Origin: Phytophthora sp. 'mugwort'
Lineage: Eukaryota; Oomycota; Peronosporomycetes; Peronosporales; Peronosporaceae
Length of the DNA stretch: 64,000 nt
Direction of reading: 5' to 3'
Assembly (NCBI GenBank): GCA_033558025.1
Contig: JAUCEF010000013.1
Span: 2,225,001-2,289,000, forward strand
Position numbers and translations under genes: made by a program. Positions 11,101-21,115 of the stretch are shown here, piece after piece. The notes under the pieces are model-generated. The model was not told the origin of the DNA. It searched no databases and saw only the letters and a list, made by a program, of their open reading frames with translations. Numbering within the stretch: position 1 is the first letter of the stretch; every line of letters begins with the position of its first letter.

Positions 11101-12480
11101 CGTGGTCACTAACGTGTACATACATGATGTACCAACCATCCGTAGATTCGCCAGTGACACTGGTCGCCTCCTCGACTACCTCAAATGATGCGTCGATATC
11201 GTCAACAGCAGAGTCACTGTAGTTGTCATCTGAGTCGTCTGCTGAGTCGCGGCTTGCATCAGCTTCGATGAACTCTGGGTCAAGGTTGCGCCGACTTACG
11301 GTAGTTCTGATACACATTAATCAATATAGTACAAGATCAGATCGGGCTAACAAGGGTATCGGGTATCATGCGCGATTTCATACCTGGCGATCGGGTAGGT
11401 GCCTCATCAGCGCTACTCCCGTTGCCGTACGCCATTCATGGGGTGAAACACACATAATCACATCTTCTGTCCTCACATTGGGTGTCGGGGCTGGTTGATT
11501 TTCGTCGTTCTCATTGTCGGCCTGAACTGCATCAGCGCACACCACAATACACGATTAGCCACAGCCAAATGTATAACATACCGAATAGCGAATGTACACC
11601 TTCCGCCTCCGCCATTAACATTTTCGTAGCTTTCTGCTTCTTCTTCCCTGTAGCCTTGCGTGGAGATCGCTTCTTCGAGGATGAACTGACAACAGGAAGC
11701 AGCTAGGGGGCGCACACTGCAGTCTGATTCACTGGATCAGCTGTACATGCTAACAGCAATACTCCAATACAAAAGTGTACATACAGATCTCAGTGGCTAT
11801 ACCTTCGGTCGCTGCGGCGTCCTACGCAGATTCTGCTGAGCTGCTGTGGCCTACCACTGGCCGTGCCGCCAAGCGTGCCGAAGCCTCCTTCTCGTGTTTT
11901 TCCTTCTCCAGTTGCTTTGGTCTCAAAACAAAACGATTAGATGAAGCTACGGGCCAAGCAAAAAAACGTCGCGAGTTCTTACCGATGTCGATCTTGTCCA
12001 GGTACTCCATCAGCGCGTCCTCCCCCACGAAATAGTCGACGCCGCGGACGTCCTTCTTCGTTTTACCGGGCTTCAAATACGTGAAGTCGCGGGAGAGGCC
12101 GGTTGGTTTCTTCGTGTCCCATCCAGCTTGCTTGAGTTCCCGTCAGCGCGCGCGGAAAGCCATTTTGCGTGGCAGCACAGAATCTGCGTACCAACCGGAG
12201 AATCTGAAAGTGAGAGGGAATGAGTGGCGCCAGTTTCCTAACCTGCACGATCCGATATGCGAAATGACGTTGTTTTGAATTATTATACTTAGACTGATCC
12301 TTATCATCTATGCACCAACGGCGGGAGGGAAAGGGTACGGTGGGTACGCTGCGTACCCCTCGTTGATTTGAAGTTTGTAGCGGTCCACACAAACTCAAAG
12401 TATAATCTAGTTTAACGTGTACGGTCCACGTTAAGAAAACGGTCATAACATGTAAGGTCCAGGCGCTCGGGTTCAAGGGG
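8181..12480 (-). mobile_element. PiggyBac-like DNA transposon, 4.3 kb, TTAA-flanked
   Basis: Both ends abut the tetranucleotide TTAA (8177-8180 and 12481-12484), the exact target duplication of PiggyBac elements. The ends are inverted repeats: CCCCTTGAACTCGAGGGG at the left, and CCCCTTGAACCCGAGCG on the complement of the right. A minus-strand transposase with all three expected catalytic aspartate motifs fills the interior. The element lies within what appears to be an intron of the pogo-type transposase, so it inserted later than that element. In-frame stops and frameshifts in the transposase indicate an inactive copy. Confidence 0.92.
8589..12163 (-). pseudogene. PiggyBac-like transposase (DDE_Tnp_1_7 family), broken
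   Basis: The reading starts at an ATG at 12163 and proceeds on the minus strand. An N-terminal stretch (12163-11990, with an in-frame TGA at RAR-stop-RELK) leads to an acidic region (11317-10760). The conserved core lies at 10438-9560, with AIHWRTTDEGAIPRGCFGPF and VMAFDEAMLPSRS (first catalytic Asp). The core continues with VVMDRFYSSVPLSLQL (second Asp) and, near 9412, GGVDVHD (third Asp) followed immediately by stops. The C-terminal zinc-binding region (8987-8790, CSKC...C...H patterns) and a basic/acidic tail follow. Several frameshifts, some possibly introns, interrupt it. The family match is clear from the three Asp motifs in order. Confidence 0.88.
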
Positions 12481-12484
12481 TTAA
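12464..12484 (-). repeat. PiggyBac-like right terminal inverted repeat and TTAA
   Basis: On the minus strand TTAA is followed by CCCCTTGAACCCGAGCG, matching the left end for the first ten bases and most of the next six. Confidence 0.9.
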
Positions 12485-12883
12485 CGTGCCAAAATCTGAT
12501 AAAAACAACTTGAAAACTTACTTCTTCTCGAGGCCTGGGTTCCTTATGTACATGGATGTGCTGCGAGAAGTGTAGAACTTGGTAGGTGCGGCCGTTTGGA
12601 TAATTGCTTGTTGGCCTTTCCAGCGGTACCACGTCGAGCGATGGACGCCGACGGCAGCTGTTGCAGCTATCGCGGTCAACGCCCCGCTGTCAAGTGCCTT
12701 CAGCTTGACTTTAAATTTTGTTTTTCGGACAACATTTCATCGTCAAAGCGGGAGTGAGGATGGATGGCATGGAGCTGCCAGCGCTGAGTGAATGGTTCTG
12801 CGCGATTTTTTTTTAGACTTTTTACCGCTCCTAAAAAATATAAGTCTTTTTATGAAATTTGTATAAGCATCAAACTTTTACCA

Positions 12884-12910
12884 TTGTCTTACTGAATCCT
12901 AATTTTACGG
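12884..12910 (-). repeat. pogo element right terminal inverted repeat
   Basis: Read on the minus strand it starts CCGTAAAATTAGGATTCAG and is followed outward by TA at 12911-12912. It pairs with 6702-6728. Confidence 0.88.
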
Positions 12911-13120
12911 TACTGAAACCAAGTTTTCTCCACCATTATTTTTTCACTTATAGGGTACGTTCTGGGGGTACACGCGCGCTGTGGACTTCACCTTTTGTAC
13001 CCTGGGGTACACGCATGGCTTTGAAGCCTGATCGCTTTATGGCTGAAAATCGCCTAGGCAGATCAAGAAACGAGGCCCAAGTCCTCAACACATTTGATTG
13101 ATTGTCTCCAGACGACGACG

Positions 13121-14883
13121 ATGCTAGCGCAGGCAGCTCGACGGAGCGTCCAACTCGGCGCCGCCCACAGCTTTGCTGCCACGGTACGTCGCACGCTACC
13201 CATTGACCAAGTGATCGAAAGACTTTGCTCTGCAATCGTTGAATCACCCGAATGCTAAGCTTTTCGCTGACTTTGACGCGCAGAGAGGCTTCGGCTTGGC
13301 CGGCAGCCGCTATCAGACGATGGTGAAGCCCATGATAGCTGGCCCCGCCAAGATCACGCCGCTATTGTCGCGTCTCGGCCTGCAGACGGCCAAGACGACC
13401 AAGCAGCCGCTGGTCTATTCCACGAAAGCTCGGGTGCGTGTGCAGAGCTAGTTGCAGAGAGATTGTAAATAGCGCTGTGGACGCGCAAATTGTAGCGTAG
13501 AGTGTTGATCATTGGTGCCAATATGTGGTGTGCATTTCTGCAGAAGTTTGCGGCGTCGACGGCCACAATCGAGAACGTGGCGGCCAACCGCCCGGTCGCC
13601 TACTGGATCTTCGGCACCGCGGCCATGGTCGGAGGTATGATCGCCATCGGTGGTGCGACCCGTCTTACCCGATCAGGTCTGTCTATGGTGCAGTGGAAGC
13701 CCCAGGGCAGCCTGCCACCCATGACGCCGGAAGAGTGGGAAGAACAGTTCGAGATTTACAAGAAGTTCCCGGAGTTCCAACAGCGCAAGAATATGGTACG
13801 GCGGCGCTGCGTTAACGTTAGTGTTATTTTGTTGCTAAGGGTTATTGACGTGGGAACGTTTGTTTGATATGTAATAGACTGTGGAGGATTTTAAGGGTAT
13901 TTTCTGGTGGGAGTACGGCCACCGTATGCTTGGCCGCACCGTCGGTCTGGTGTACACAGCCCCGCTGGTTTACTTTATGCTGCGCAAGCGTTTGCCAAGG
14001 GAGCTGTATACTCGTTTCAGTGTGCTTTTTGGCTTGGGCGCGGCGCAGGGGGCTGTTGGCTGGTGGATGGTGCGTAGTGGTCTGGAAGAGCACGGTCAGG
14101 AGCAGTTGAAGAAGCGGAACGAAGTGCGCGTCAGCCCTTATCGTCTCGCCACGCACGTAAGTTTGCTGAAAAAAATTTTGCAGGCGATGTGAAGCGATAG
14201 CCGATGCACTTACGAATATCTTCGTGTGTGCCTGTTCGCAGCTTGCGTTTGCCTTCACGACGCTGGGTGTTCTACTGTGGACGGGGTTTAACCTGGTTGC
14301 TCCCCCGTCGCGCGCGGCGATGACGCGCGAGATGGTCTCGCCGGACGTACTGAAGCAGGTGACCCGTATCCGCAAGATCCTGGGCCACGTTTCCACTGCT
14401 CTGGGCTACACGATTATCTCGGGCGCGTTCGTGGCGGGCATCGACGCTGGCATGGCTTACAACACCTTCCCCAAGATGGACGAGCAATGGATCCCGGACG
14501 ACCTGTTTGTGATCGAGCCCAAGTACAAAAACTTCTTCGAGAACGTGCCGCTCGTGCAGTTGGACCATCGTATTCTTGCTCTGAGCACGCTCGCGGGTTT
14601 CGGTGGCGTGTACGCCATGGCCCGCCGCCAGCACATCTGGAACCAACTGCCTCAGCAGTCGCGGAACGCGTTGAACATGGCACTGGCCGCTGCTGGTGGC
14701 CAGGTACTGCTGGGCATCACGACACTGATCAACTGCGTGCCGATTCCCCTCGCTGTCTCACACCAGTGCGGCGCCATCGTGCTCATGACGGCCACGCTCT
14801 GGTCGCAGCACACGCTTAACTTCGCCAAGCCGCTCAAGAAGGCCGCCCGGGCCGCTATCAAGGCTGCGCCCAAGACGATGTAA
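13121..14883 (+). CDS. COX15: Heme A synthase COX15
   Basis: COX15 converts heme O to heme A in the mitochondrial inner membrane for cytochrome c oxidase. Five exons join in frame: 13121-13183, 13284-13433, 13544-13795, 13878-14156 and 14242-14883, giving 461 residues. All four introns are phase 0 with GT...AG ends. The first 70 residues are Arg-, Ala- and Ser-rich, as expected of a mitochondrial presequence. The body has about eight hydrophobic spans and the expected histidine motifs: WWEYGHRMLGR, GHVSTALGYTIISGAF, VQLDHRILAL and VSHQCGAIVL. The GMAYNTFPKMD segment is a strong family signature. The gene lies 208 bp right of the pogo element's terminus. Length and motifs suggest that it is intact and functional. 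Confidence 0.95.
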
Positions 14884-15269
14884 AGCGACGCACACCTCTG
14901 GCGATTTCAACTTCTGTCCCTTAGAAGCTTGTCGCCGACAGTCTACATGGATTTGTGAAGTATCGGGTGCGTGGGAGGCAACCTCCGGTCACCTTGAAGC
15001 GAGTGAGTCATCAAGCTTGCTTAGAATACCCCAACAAGAAGACAAAAATACACCTGAAAAATACCGAACACAATTCGTACACAATCTTTGGGACGATTTT
15101 ACCACCTGATACAGGTACACCAAGAAACATTTCGATAGTAACGGCACGATCATGGACGACTCCGGTATGCACACACTCCGAGTCTCCATTGCTCTCCACC
15201 TGTTATAGCTGACGTTGTAGCCCTGTGTTTCTTCTCCTTGTGTCAGCCACCGCGGGCGACCGACGTGGC

Positions 15270-16823
15270 ATGTGGTCCATGATCAAGGAGGGCTACGAAG
15301 GGCTCGTGAGCACCGTGATCCGCCCCCTGAGGGCACAGTACGCCCCTTCCGAGCTCGGCCCCAAGCGCGCGCAAATCGGAGACGTGTCGGTGCAGCGTGT
15401 GGACCTCAAACTTAAGAACCCGGCGGGCTACACGCTTGAGTGCAGCTGGTGGAAGCTGCGCAAGCCCAGGAATGGAGACGCACGGGAGCAAGACAAACGT
15501 CCGTGTATCGTGGTGCTGCATGGCAACAGTTCCTGCAGACTCGGGGCACTGGAGATCATCATGTACGCGATACCGGCAGGCTTCACGGTGTTTGCACTGG
15601 ATTTCTGCGGCTCTGGGCTGTCCGAGGGCAAGTACGTGTCCCTGGGCTATCACGAACAGACGGACATCGCTACGGCGGTCAAGTACGTGAGGAAGACGGG
15701 GGAAGCATCGAGCTTGTGTCTCTGGGGACGTAGCATGGGCGCAGTGGCAGCACTGTTGTATGCCGAGTCAGATCCGTCCGTGAATGCCATGGTGCTGGAC
15801 TCGCCGTTCTCGAGTCTGCCGAAGTTAGCGGCGGAGCTGGTGGAGGATGGGAAGCTCGGAGTGCCGAAGATCGCGGTAAAGCTCGTAATGAGGCTTATCC
15901 GACGCGATATTAAGAAGCGAGCCAAGTTTGACATGTTCAAGTTGAAGCCTATTGCCAAAGTCCACAAGTGCGTGGTGCCGGCGTTCTTTGTGGTGGGACT
16001 GCAGGACGAATTGGTCGGGCCTCACCACGTGGAGGCATTGTATAAACTCCACAATGGTCCGAACCAACTGTTCAAGTTCCCGGGTGGACATAATAGTCCA
16101 CGGCCGTTTAACTTCTTCATCCAGGCGCTGCAGTTCTTGAGAGTTATGGTGGGTCTGATGCCGCTGCCAGATGATTTGTCCACGTTTGATCTCTCTCCAA
16201 CACAGCGGCAGCAAGTGCAATCCGGGAAACCTGACAAAAAGGTGTCACCCAAACGCAAGAAGCCGTCGCGAGTGTACAAGAATCCACTGGAACCGGGCAT
16301 TTCGATTGAGGCTGTGCACAAAATGTCTATTAAGGAGCTGAAGCAGTGTATTGACCGCGCGGGATACAGCGATGTTACGTGTATTGAGAAGAAGGAAATG
16401 GTGGACCTCGTACTCAAGCTCTACGCGCGCTATAGGAGATCCAGCAAGCAGGCAGCCGACGATAGACAGCCGACCGGGACTGTGCCACCGGCAGAAGAGG
16501 AAAAGACCGACTCTACGCCTGCCAGTAAATCAAGTCGAAACGCTGTATCTAGTATTGAGAGCAAACCAGCGCCTTGGAACACTTCGGACGCAGCAAGTTC
16601 AGGACGACGTTCGCCTACACCCACGGGCCGTCGTCGTAGTGAAGGCGACGTATTTCCTGCAAGTGAAGGCTCACCAGCGGCAGCGGAATCACCGAGTCTA
16701 CATGCTTCGATAAAGAGTGCCACGTCCAGCATTCTCTCCGACGCCGAATTGGCTCGACGTTTGAGTATCGATCATCCTAGTGATATGGAAGACGATTTGG
16801 ATACGGAAAAGCTTGTGAAATAA
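15270..16823 (+). CDS. Alpha/beta hydrolase with C-terminal SAP-like segment
   Basis: The gene encodes 517 residues from the ATG at 15270; the frame is open upstream to 15225 without another ATG. Residues about 30-310 form a serine hydrolase fold. The oxyanion strand reads VVLHGNSSCRLGA and the nucleophile elbow LWGRSMGAVAAL (GxSxG). Acid and His follow at GLQDELVGPHH and FPGGHNSPRP. These resemble ABHD17/S33-type esterases or peptidases. Residues about 350-400 (MSIKELKQCIDRAGYSDVTC, then KKEMVDLVLK) resemble the small helical SAP-like module found on RING and ARMET proteins. The rest is low-complexity Ser/Pro/Lys. The substrate is unknown. No signal peptide was seen. The catalytic triad appears complete, so an active enzyme is likely. 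Confidence 0.85.
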   Translation: MWSMIKEGYEGLVSTVIRPLRAQYAPSELGPKRAQIGDVSVQRVDLKLKNPAGYTLECSWWKLRKPRNGDAREQDKRPCIVVLHGNSSCRLGALEIIMYAIPAGFTVFALDFCGSGLSEGKYVSLGYHEQTDIATAVKYVRKTGEASSLCLWGRSMGAVAALLYAESDPSVNAMVLDSPFSSLPKLAAELVEDGKLGVPKIAVKLVMRLIRRDIKKRAKFDMFKLKPIAKVHKCVVPAFFVVGLQDELVGPHHVEALYKLHNGPNQLFKFPGGHNSPRPFNFFIQALQFLRVMVGLMPLPDDLSTFDLSPTQRQQVQSGKPDKKVSPKRKKPSRVYKNPLEPGISIEAVHKMSIKELKQCIDRAGYSDVTCIEKKEMVDLVLKLYARYRRSSKQAADDRQPTGTVPPAEEEKTDSTPASKSSRNAVSSIESKPAPWNTSDAASSGRRSPTPTGRRRSEGDVFPASEGSPAAAESPSLHASIKSATSSILSDAELARRLSIDHPSDMEDDLDTEKLVK

Positions 16824-17353
16824 CTTGGTGCGGATGCTGTCGAACTTTTATGCCAGACAGTCGAAATGAAGTTATATAGAGGATTAGCGTCACTGGTCGA
16901 ATAGCCTGCGTAGCGGAGCTTATACAATGTGCGATTGATGGGGCAACGGCAAGTCGTGAAAAGGAGCAGCGGGATATAAAACGCGAGTCTTGGGTCTGGC
17001 GAACTCGCTGTGGATACTTAAAGTATTTTTAAGTGTGAAATTGAGGCTCTACTTCAAGCAGAGCTTTTGCGACGTGCTGTCGAATACGACCACGTCGGTC
17101 GCTATTGACCCCAACGATCTCAAAAAAAAGCTTCTTAATGATTTACAGTGTGTATATAATACATGTACAAAGGACAAAGCTGGATGCGTTTTCTTCGCAT
17201 TTCGCTTTGGAACTACCCGTAATTAATAGCAATAGTTATTGCAATATCCAAAAACCCACGAGCGTTTTATCAAATTTGAAGGTTGCATTTTTATGGCTAT
17301 ATATTGTTTAAAAATCTTCTTTCGTTGCATCTCTTAATTGTGCTCTCTTAACT
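16824..17353. other. Convergent intergenic spacer
   Basis: It lies between the stop codons of the hydrolase and the sugar transporter. It is AT-rich and presumably holds both 3' ends. No gene is seen. Confidence 0.5.
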
Positions 17354-18859
17354 TCACCTCTCACGGCGGGAATCGTACTCAGCCTGGATCTCCTCAGCGG
17401 ACTTGCCTGATGTCTCGGGTACCAGCTTCAGTGCCAGGAGGTAAAACATCGCGAGAAGCAGCACGAACGGCACGTACGCATAGTCGCCAAGAGCATCTGA
17501 AACGTACGGGTACGAAACACCCACAATCAAGTTGCAGAGCCAGTTGATCCCAATGCATAGCGAAGACGCACTTGCACGAATCGAGTCAGGGAACATGTCG
17601 GCGGTCATTACCCACACGAGCGGGCCGAGTGTCACACCGAACACGATCACATATAGTGCAGTGAAGACGATCGAGAGAGCAGACACGTCGACGATGAAGG
17701 CCGCAGTCATGCCGATGGACATCACCACCATGCCCGAAAGACCCCACAAGATCATGTTGCGGTTGCCAAAGCGCACAGCAAGCACACCCGTGAAGAACGC
17801 AGGCCAAATGTTAATGAAATCGATGATCAGCGTACCAACGCGCGAATCCGAAATACCGGCGTCCGAGAAAATACTGCCTGAGTAATAAAAGACAGCGTTG
17901 ATACCAGACAGCTGCTGAGCGCACGAGAGCAAGATGGCACCGGCTAGTTGCATACGGTAGCGCGGGGCAAACATGGACTCTTTGGCAGGCGGTTCCCCGG
18001 CAATTCTGCCTTGTTCCGGGTCGGCCAGCTTGTTCGACACTTCAAGCCACGAAAGGACCGTGCCCACATTCTCCTCGCCGTATAGACGAGAGATGACCAT
18101 GCGAGCTTCCTCGCGGCGGTTCTGCGTCAAGAGCCAAGCCGGGCTTTCAACACTGAACGACGGGGCCAGAAGAACAAACAAAGCTCCCAAGACACACGGG
18201 AACGCCGCCAAGAAGCGCCACCCGCTGCTGGTGTTCGCGAAGAAGAAGCAAATAGCCGGGACCAGAATACCGATGGTCGTTGAGATTTGCAGCCCCAGTC
18301 CCAACGTGTTGCGCATGTGTGGAGGCGACAATTCGTTCACGTAGGCGCCGATGGTGCCTGTGGCAGTACCCGAAGCGAGCCCAGCAACGAGACGACCAGC
18401 GGCGAATGCCCAGACGTTGGATACGGCAGCTTGGATGACACCGCCGACGATCATAAAGATGCAGTTGAGCATGAGAACCTTCTTGCGGCCGAGTTTGTCG
18501 CTAAAGTGGCCACAGGACAGCGACCCGATCATGGCGCCGAAAATCCACGCGTTCACGGCGAAAGTCCACTCAAGCTTCGAGTGGCCAGGGAACATGAGGC
18601 AAGTGCCTTCCGCTACCGGACGGGCATCACACTCGGATGTCGTGTTGTACTGCGAGAGGTTCATCTGCGAGGTCGACCATCCGCTCTGGAATGGCTGCAG
18701 CAGAGCTACGAGAATGCTGGTGTACAGGAGCGTCTTGGGCTTGAGCTGGAGCGCTGCAGCCTTGTTGGAGTCATCGAAGGCATTGATGTGGATGTTGGTC
18801 CCTCTATGCGGGGTGTTACCCGCGGTAACATACACAGCGGTATCGTGCTGGTCAGCCAT
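17354..18859 (-). CDS. MFS sugar transporter (GLUT/Sugar_tr family)
   Basis: This single-exon gene encodes 501 residues from the ATG at 18859. It is a twelve-span plasma-membrane hexose transporter by motif. After an N-terminal soluble tail come the family signatures GHFSDKLGRKKVLML (loop 2-3), RLVAGLASGTATG, VESPAWLLTQNRREE, CAQQLSGINAVFYYSGSIF (span 7, QQLSG), LGPLVWVMTADMFPDSIRAS and, at the C-terminus, VPETSGKSAEEIQ. The first extracellular loop is longer than usual and has several Cys. The substrate is not certain, but glucose or a related hexose is most likely. The gene looks intact and has no intron. Confidence 0.93.
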   Translation of the reverse strand: MADQHDTAVYVTAGNTPHRGTNIHINAFDDSNKAAALQLKPKTLLYTSILVALLQPFQSGWSTSQMNLSQYNTTSECDARPVAEGTCLMFPGHSKLEWTFAVNAWIFGAMIGSLSCGHFSDKLGRKKVLMLNCIFMIVGGVIQAAVSNVWAFAAGRLVAGLASGTATGTIGAYVNELSPPHMRNTLGLGLQISTTIGILVPAICFFFANTSSGWRFLAAFPCVLGALFVLLAPSFSVESPAWLLTQNRREEARMVISRLYGEENVGTVLSWLEVSNKLADPEQGRIAGEPPAKESMFAPRYRMQLAGAILLSCAQQLSGINAVFYYSGSIFSDAGISDSRVGTLIIDFINIWPAFFTGVLAVRFGNRNMILWGLSGMVVMSIGMTAAFIVDVSALSIVFTALYVIVFGVTLGPLVWVMTADMFPDSIRASASSLCIGINWLCNLIVGVSYPYVSDALGDYAYVPFVLLLAMFYLLALKLVPETSGKSAEEIQAEYDSRRER

Positions 18860-19665
18860 AGCTGCTTGGTGTCAGGTTTTTTTGGGGATAGAGATAAAAA
18901 GTTGCTGAGGGGGTTAACAGGGAATGTGAAAATGACGAGGTTCTAAAAACTTGCCGCTTTTACCTAAGCACCCACCGCACGAGTTAATGTCGCGGCTATC
19001 AGTAAACGCTTGGTGGTGGGCACAACTGGCAAAGCCATGCACATGAGTTGAACTTTGAGGTCGTCTGTTGTGAATCCTTAGCAACCCCAAGGTGCTATTC
19101 CCCCTAGTTACAGTCAGTCTCTACTCACACCACATGACAATCCCCTATTGCATAAAAATCTTTTGAGACCCACCACGACAGCCATCCGACATGAGGGGAA
19201 GTGGATTGTTAGTGACTGGCGAAGGCGTTACAGTCATGTGCCCCCCTTTCATAACCAGTTGCTGGCGGGCCACGCACCGCAAGTTAAAGTACTGTACAAA
19301 TGTATCATGTACTCGGCGGCATTTCCACGCCACTTTGACTGCAAGTATCAAGCAATGCGCAAAGGTTTGTGCTTACCAGCAACCACGCAGCATTCGCAGT
19401 CAACACCTGACGAGCCGGCAAATGGCTCGACAAGATCTGTATTATACTGTGCTGCGTTCAGTGCACAACTGATACCTTCGGTCTTGAGGTCCTGTTCATT
19501 TTCATTGGTCGATCGCAAGGCTGTTACTACCATTCGTATGTGAGACCTTAGGGCAAAAACCGATTCAGGCGGCGGCAAACTGAATCGTTATTAATACTTT
19601 TGAATTAGCTAAGTCAAAGGCGGTGGTCATGTACACCAGAAATCCACCTAAAACAGATAGCACCG
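18860..19665. other. Spacer upstream of the sugar transporter
   Basis: It should contain the transporter promoter, with A/T- and G-rich stretches just upstream of 18860. Short frames at 19148-19543 do not resemble any protein I recognise. Confidence 0.45.
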
Positions 19666-19671
19666 CCAATG

Positions 19672-19961
19672 ACACTAACTAACATGGAGAATGCACATTG
19701 GGCTCGCGGAGCCACCGCGCCGCCGCATGGCCACTGCCCCGCGTGGCACAATGCTCGTACAAGTACGACGAGATGCTGGGCAATCTCTCCGCGTCTTCGA
19801 GTGCTGGATGAAGCGGCAGCCAAACGACCAGGCCTGGTACTCACTTGTATATCAAGCTGGAAGTGCGCTAAATGGACAACCCGCGGGTCAGAGCGCTGCA
19901 CGAGTGTTACAGCATGTGTCTACCAAGGCGAGAAGAATGACATCAAGTATGCTAAGTAGAA
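19672..19961 (+). pseudogene. Crooked neck-like (CRNKL1/Clf1) HAT-repeat fragment
   Basis: Reading across two frames gives pieces in the order typical of the spliceosomal HAT-repeat protein CRNKL1: MENAHWAR, then PRVAQCSYKYDEMLGNL, then LRVFECWMKRQPNDQAWYS, then IKLEV, then MDNPRVRALHECYS and IKYAK. This matches the family pattern of a Trp/Tyr-Lys-Tyr helix, EMLGN, a 'VFERWM..QP..QAW' helix and an 'ARxLYERF' helix. At least two frameshifts and several stops (near 19807, 19869 and 19938) interrupt it, and only about two HAT repeats are covered. It is therefore a decayed duplicated fragment. The parent gene is not in this window. Confidence 0.7.
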
Positions 19962-19980
19962 TGGCATAATTTTAAACGCC

Positions 19981-20226
19981 TTACGCTTCATCGGTTACCG
20001 ATATCTCTTCTGCACCGAGATTATCCACTACGCCTGTCTGCATTCGCGCAGCCCCCTCAACAAAGTTCAGTGCATCCAGCTTGTCGATCACTTCGTTGAA
20101 TTTGGCTTGTGTGTCTTGTGCTTCATCCTCGATAAGACGAACAAATGTGAGTACCGCATATGACATATTACCGCCTATGACATAGATATTACGGTATGGA
20201 TCGGACACTTGTAAGCATTTATACAC
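19981..20226 (-). CDS. Small hypothetical ORF, possible gene fragment
   Basis: The minus-strand frame encodes up to 81 residues and the first in-frame ATG would start at MSYAVLTFVRLIEDEAQD. The composition looks protein-like, with an amphipathic helix rich in Glu, Asp and Ala, but I recognise no family. It sits next to the crooked-neck fragment on the opposite strand. It may be a relic or an exon. Confidence 0.25.
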   Translation of the reverse strand: MYKCLQVSDPYRNIYVIGGNMSYAVLTFVRLIEDEAQDTQAKFNEVIDKLDALNFVEGAARMQTGVVDNLGAEEISVTDEA

Positions 20227-21115
20227 ACTTATCCTGGCCAGCTAAGCCAGCAAAAGTGACCGACTTCAAATAAATACGGGGCGGGAATATACCATTATAA
20301 ATGATCAACTCTGCTCACTTGTGACAAAACTAAGCCCGCTACGGCTTCGCCTTCGCCTTCGTTTGTTGCTCGCTCTGCTTGCTGGGCACCCTGCTTTGCC
20401 CACCACCGTTTTGTAATCCGGTTATGGTACAGGTCGGAGGTAAGCTTACTTTGAAAATGTGAATTTCAATACGAAGGTACTACCACAAACTTTATTCGAT
20501 ATTACATATATAGCCACAATCATTCAAAAGTACATGCATAGCATATAATTCCCAAGTGTATACAAGTAACCAGTGCAAAAGACGCAATGCTGGTACACGC
20601 CTACAGCTTCTCGTTGTAACTCCAATTACGTTCTTGCAAAGGGGTTCGTCGGTTGGGATGGAAGAAACTCGTTTTGAAAGCAGAGTACCCGGGCTCACGG
20701 GGGTGCAGAAGAAAACTACTAAAACTACGAGGACAGCCCAACTGATGGTCTTATTCCTGCATCTTACTACGTAATAGAACTTTTCAGTTTTACACTTGTA
20801 ACCGTATGACCGATGTTTGTAGGTGTCATATCCGTTTCCGAGCGACCGTTAGTGCGCGTATATCTATCCGTCACCGATCGCGAAACGTCCAAAATGATCG
20901 CAAGTCTGTCCGGGTCGAAAACCCGAGGACGTGGCATATGAAATATTTGGCGTTCATGCCTCAATCATTATTCATCTCGTCTCCAATCAACCACCTTGTC
21001 TGGTAATTGGAGATCTGCCCGTGATCTTATCGGCATATCTTTAAACTGGACGAGGCCGTTGGCACAGCACTGAACTACCAACTTCCAGCTATCGAGATCA
21101 CTTTCGTGCTTCGAA
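20227..21115. other. Spacer, no recognised gene
   Basis: It is AT-rich with short frames only. It includes a low-complexity stretch near 20340-20370 (repeated CTTCGCCTTCG). The last 100 bp presumably carry the promoter of the gene at 21116. Confidence 0.4.

Larger units (their letters stand above)
6905..12750 (-). pseudogene. pogo-type transposase, split by the PiggyBac-like insertion
   Basis: On the minus strand the N-terminus lies at about 12730-12515 and includes a helix-turn-helix stretch around GVHRSTWYRWKGQQAI. A donor GTAAGT follows near 12519. The reading resumes after the inserted element with a TACTAAT branch-like sequence and a TTTAG acceptor near 8150. Downstream come frames at 8135-7941 (LKRNHLSIRRIAHKGRK), 7782-7546 (MFNMNQTAISIDMAGKTTIDF) and 7365-6997 (RLLILDRLKVHKMA then VPPGITGLCQPMD). 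The last of these is typical of the second and third catalytic aspartates of DDE_1 transposases. A stop before 8135 and several frameshifts break it. Confidence 0.82.
6702..12910 (-). mobile_element. pogo-type (Tc1/mariner superfamily) transposon, interrupted by a PiggyBac-like element
   Basis: Terminal inverted repeats of about 27 bp agree at about 25 positions. The left end at 6702 starts CCGTAAAATTCGGATTC, and the complement of the right end at 12910 starts CCGTAAAATTAGGATTC. Each end is flanked by TA (6700-6701 and 12911-12912), the target duplication expected for this superfamily. Removing the PiggyBac-like insertion (8181-12480 plus one duplicated TTAA) leaves an element of about 1.9 kb. 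It carries a minus-strand transposase with an HTH N-terminus near 12520-12740 and a DDE core near 6905-7860. Stops and frameshifts show that it is inactive. Confidence 0.88.

Noticed and set aside
12063..12632. A 189-codon minus-strand frame
   Set aside because: It spans the junction between the pogo element and the PiggyBac-like right end, so it is a chance chimera of two elements, not a gene.
18287..18946. A 219-codon plus-strand frame within the sugar transporter
   Set aside because: It is antisense to clear MFS coding sequence and has no recognisable motif.
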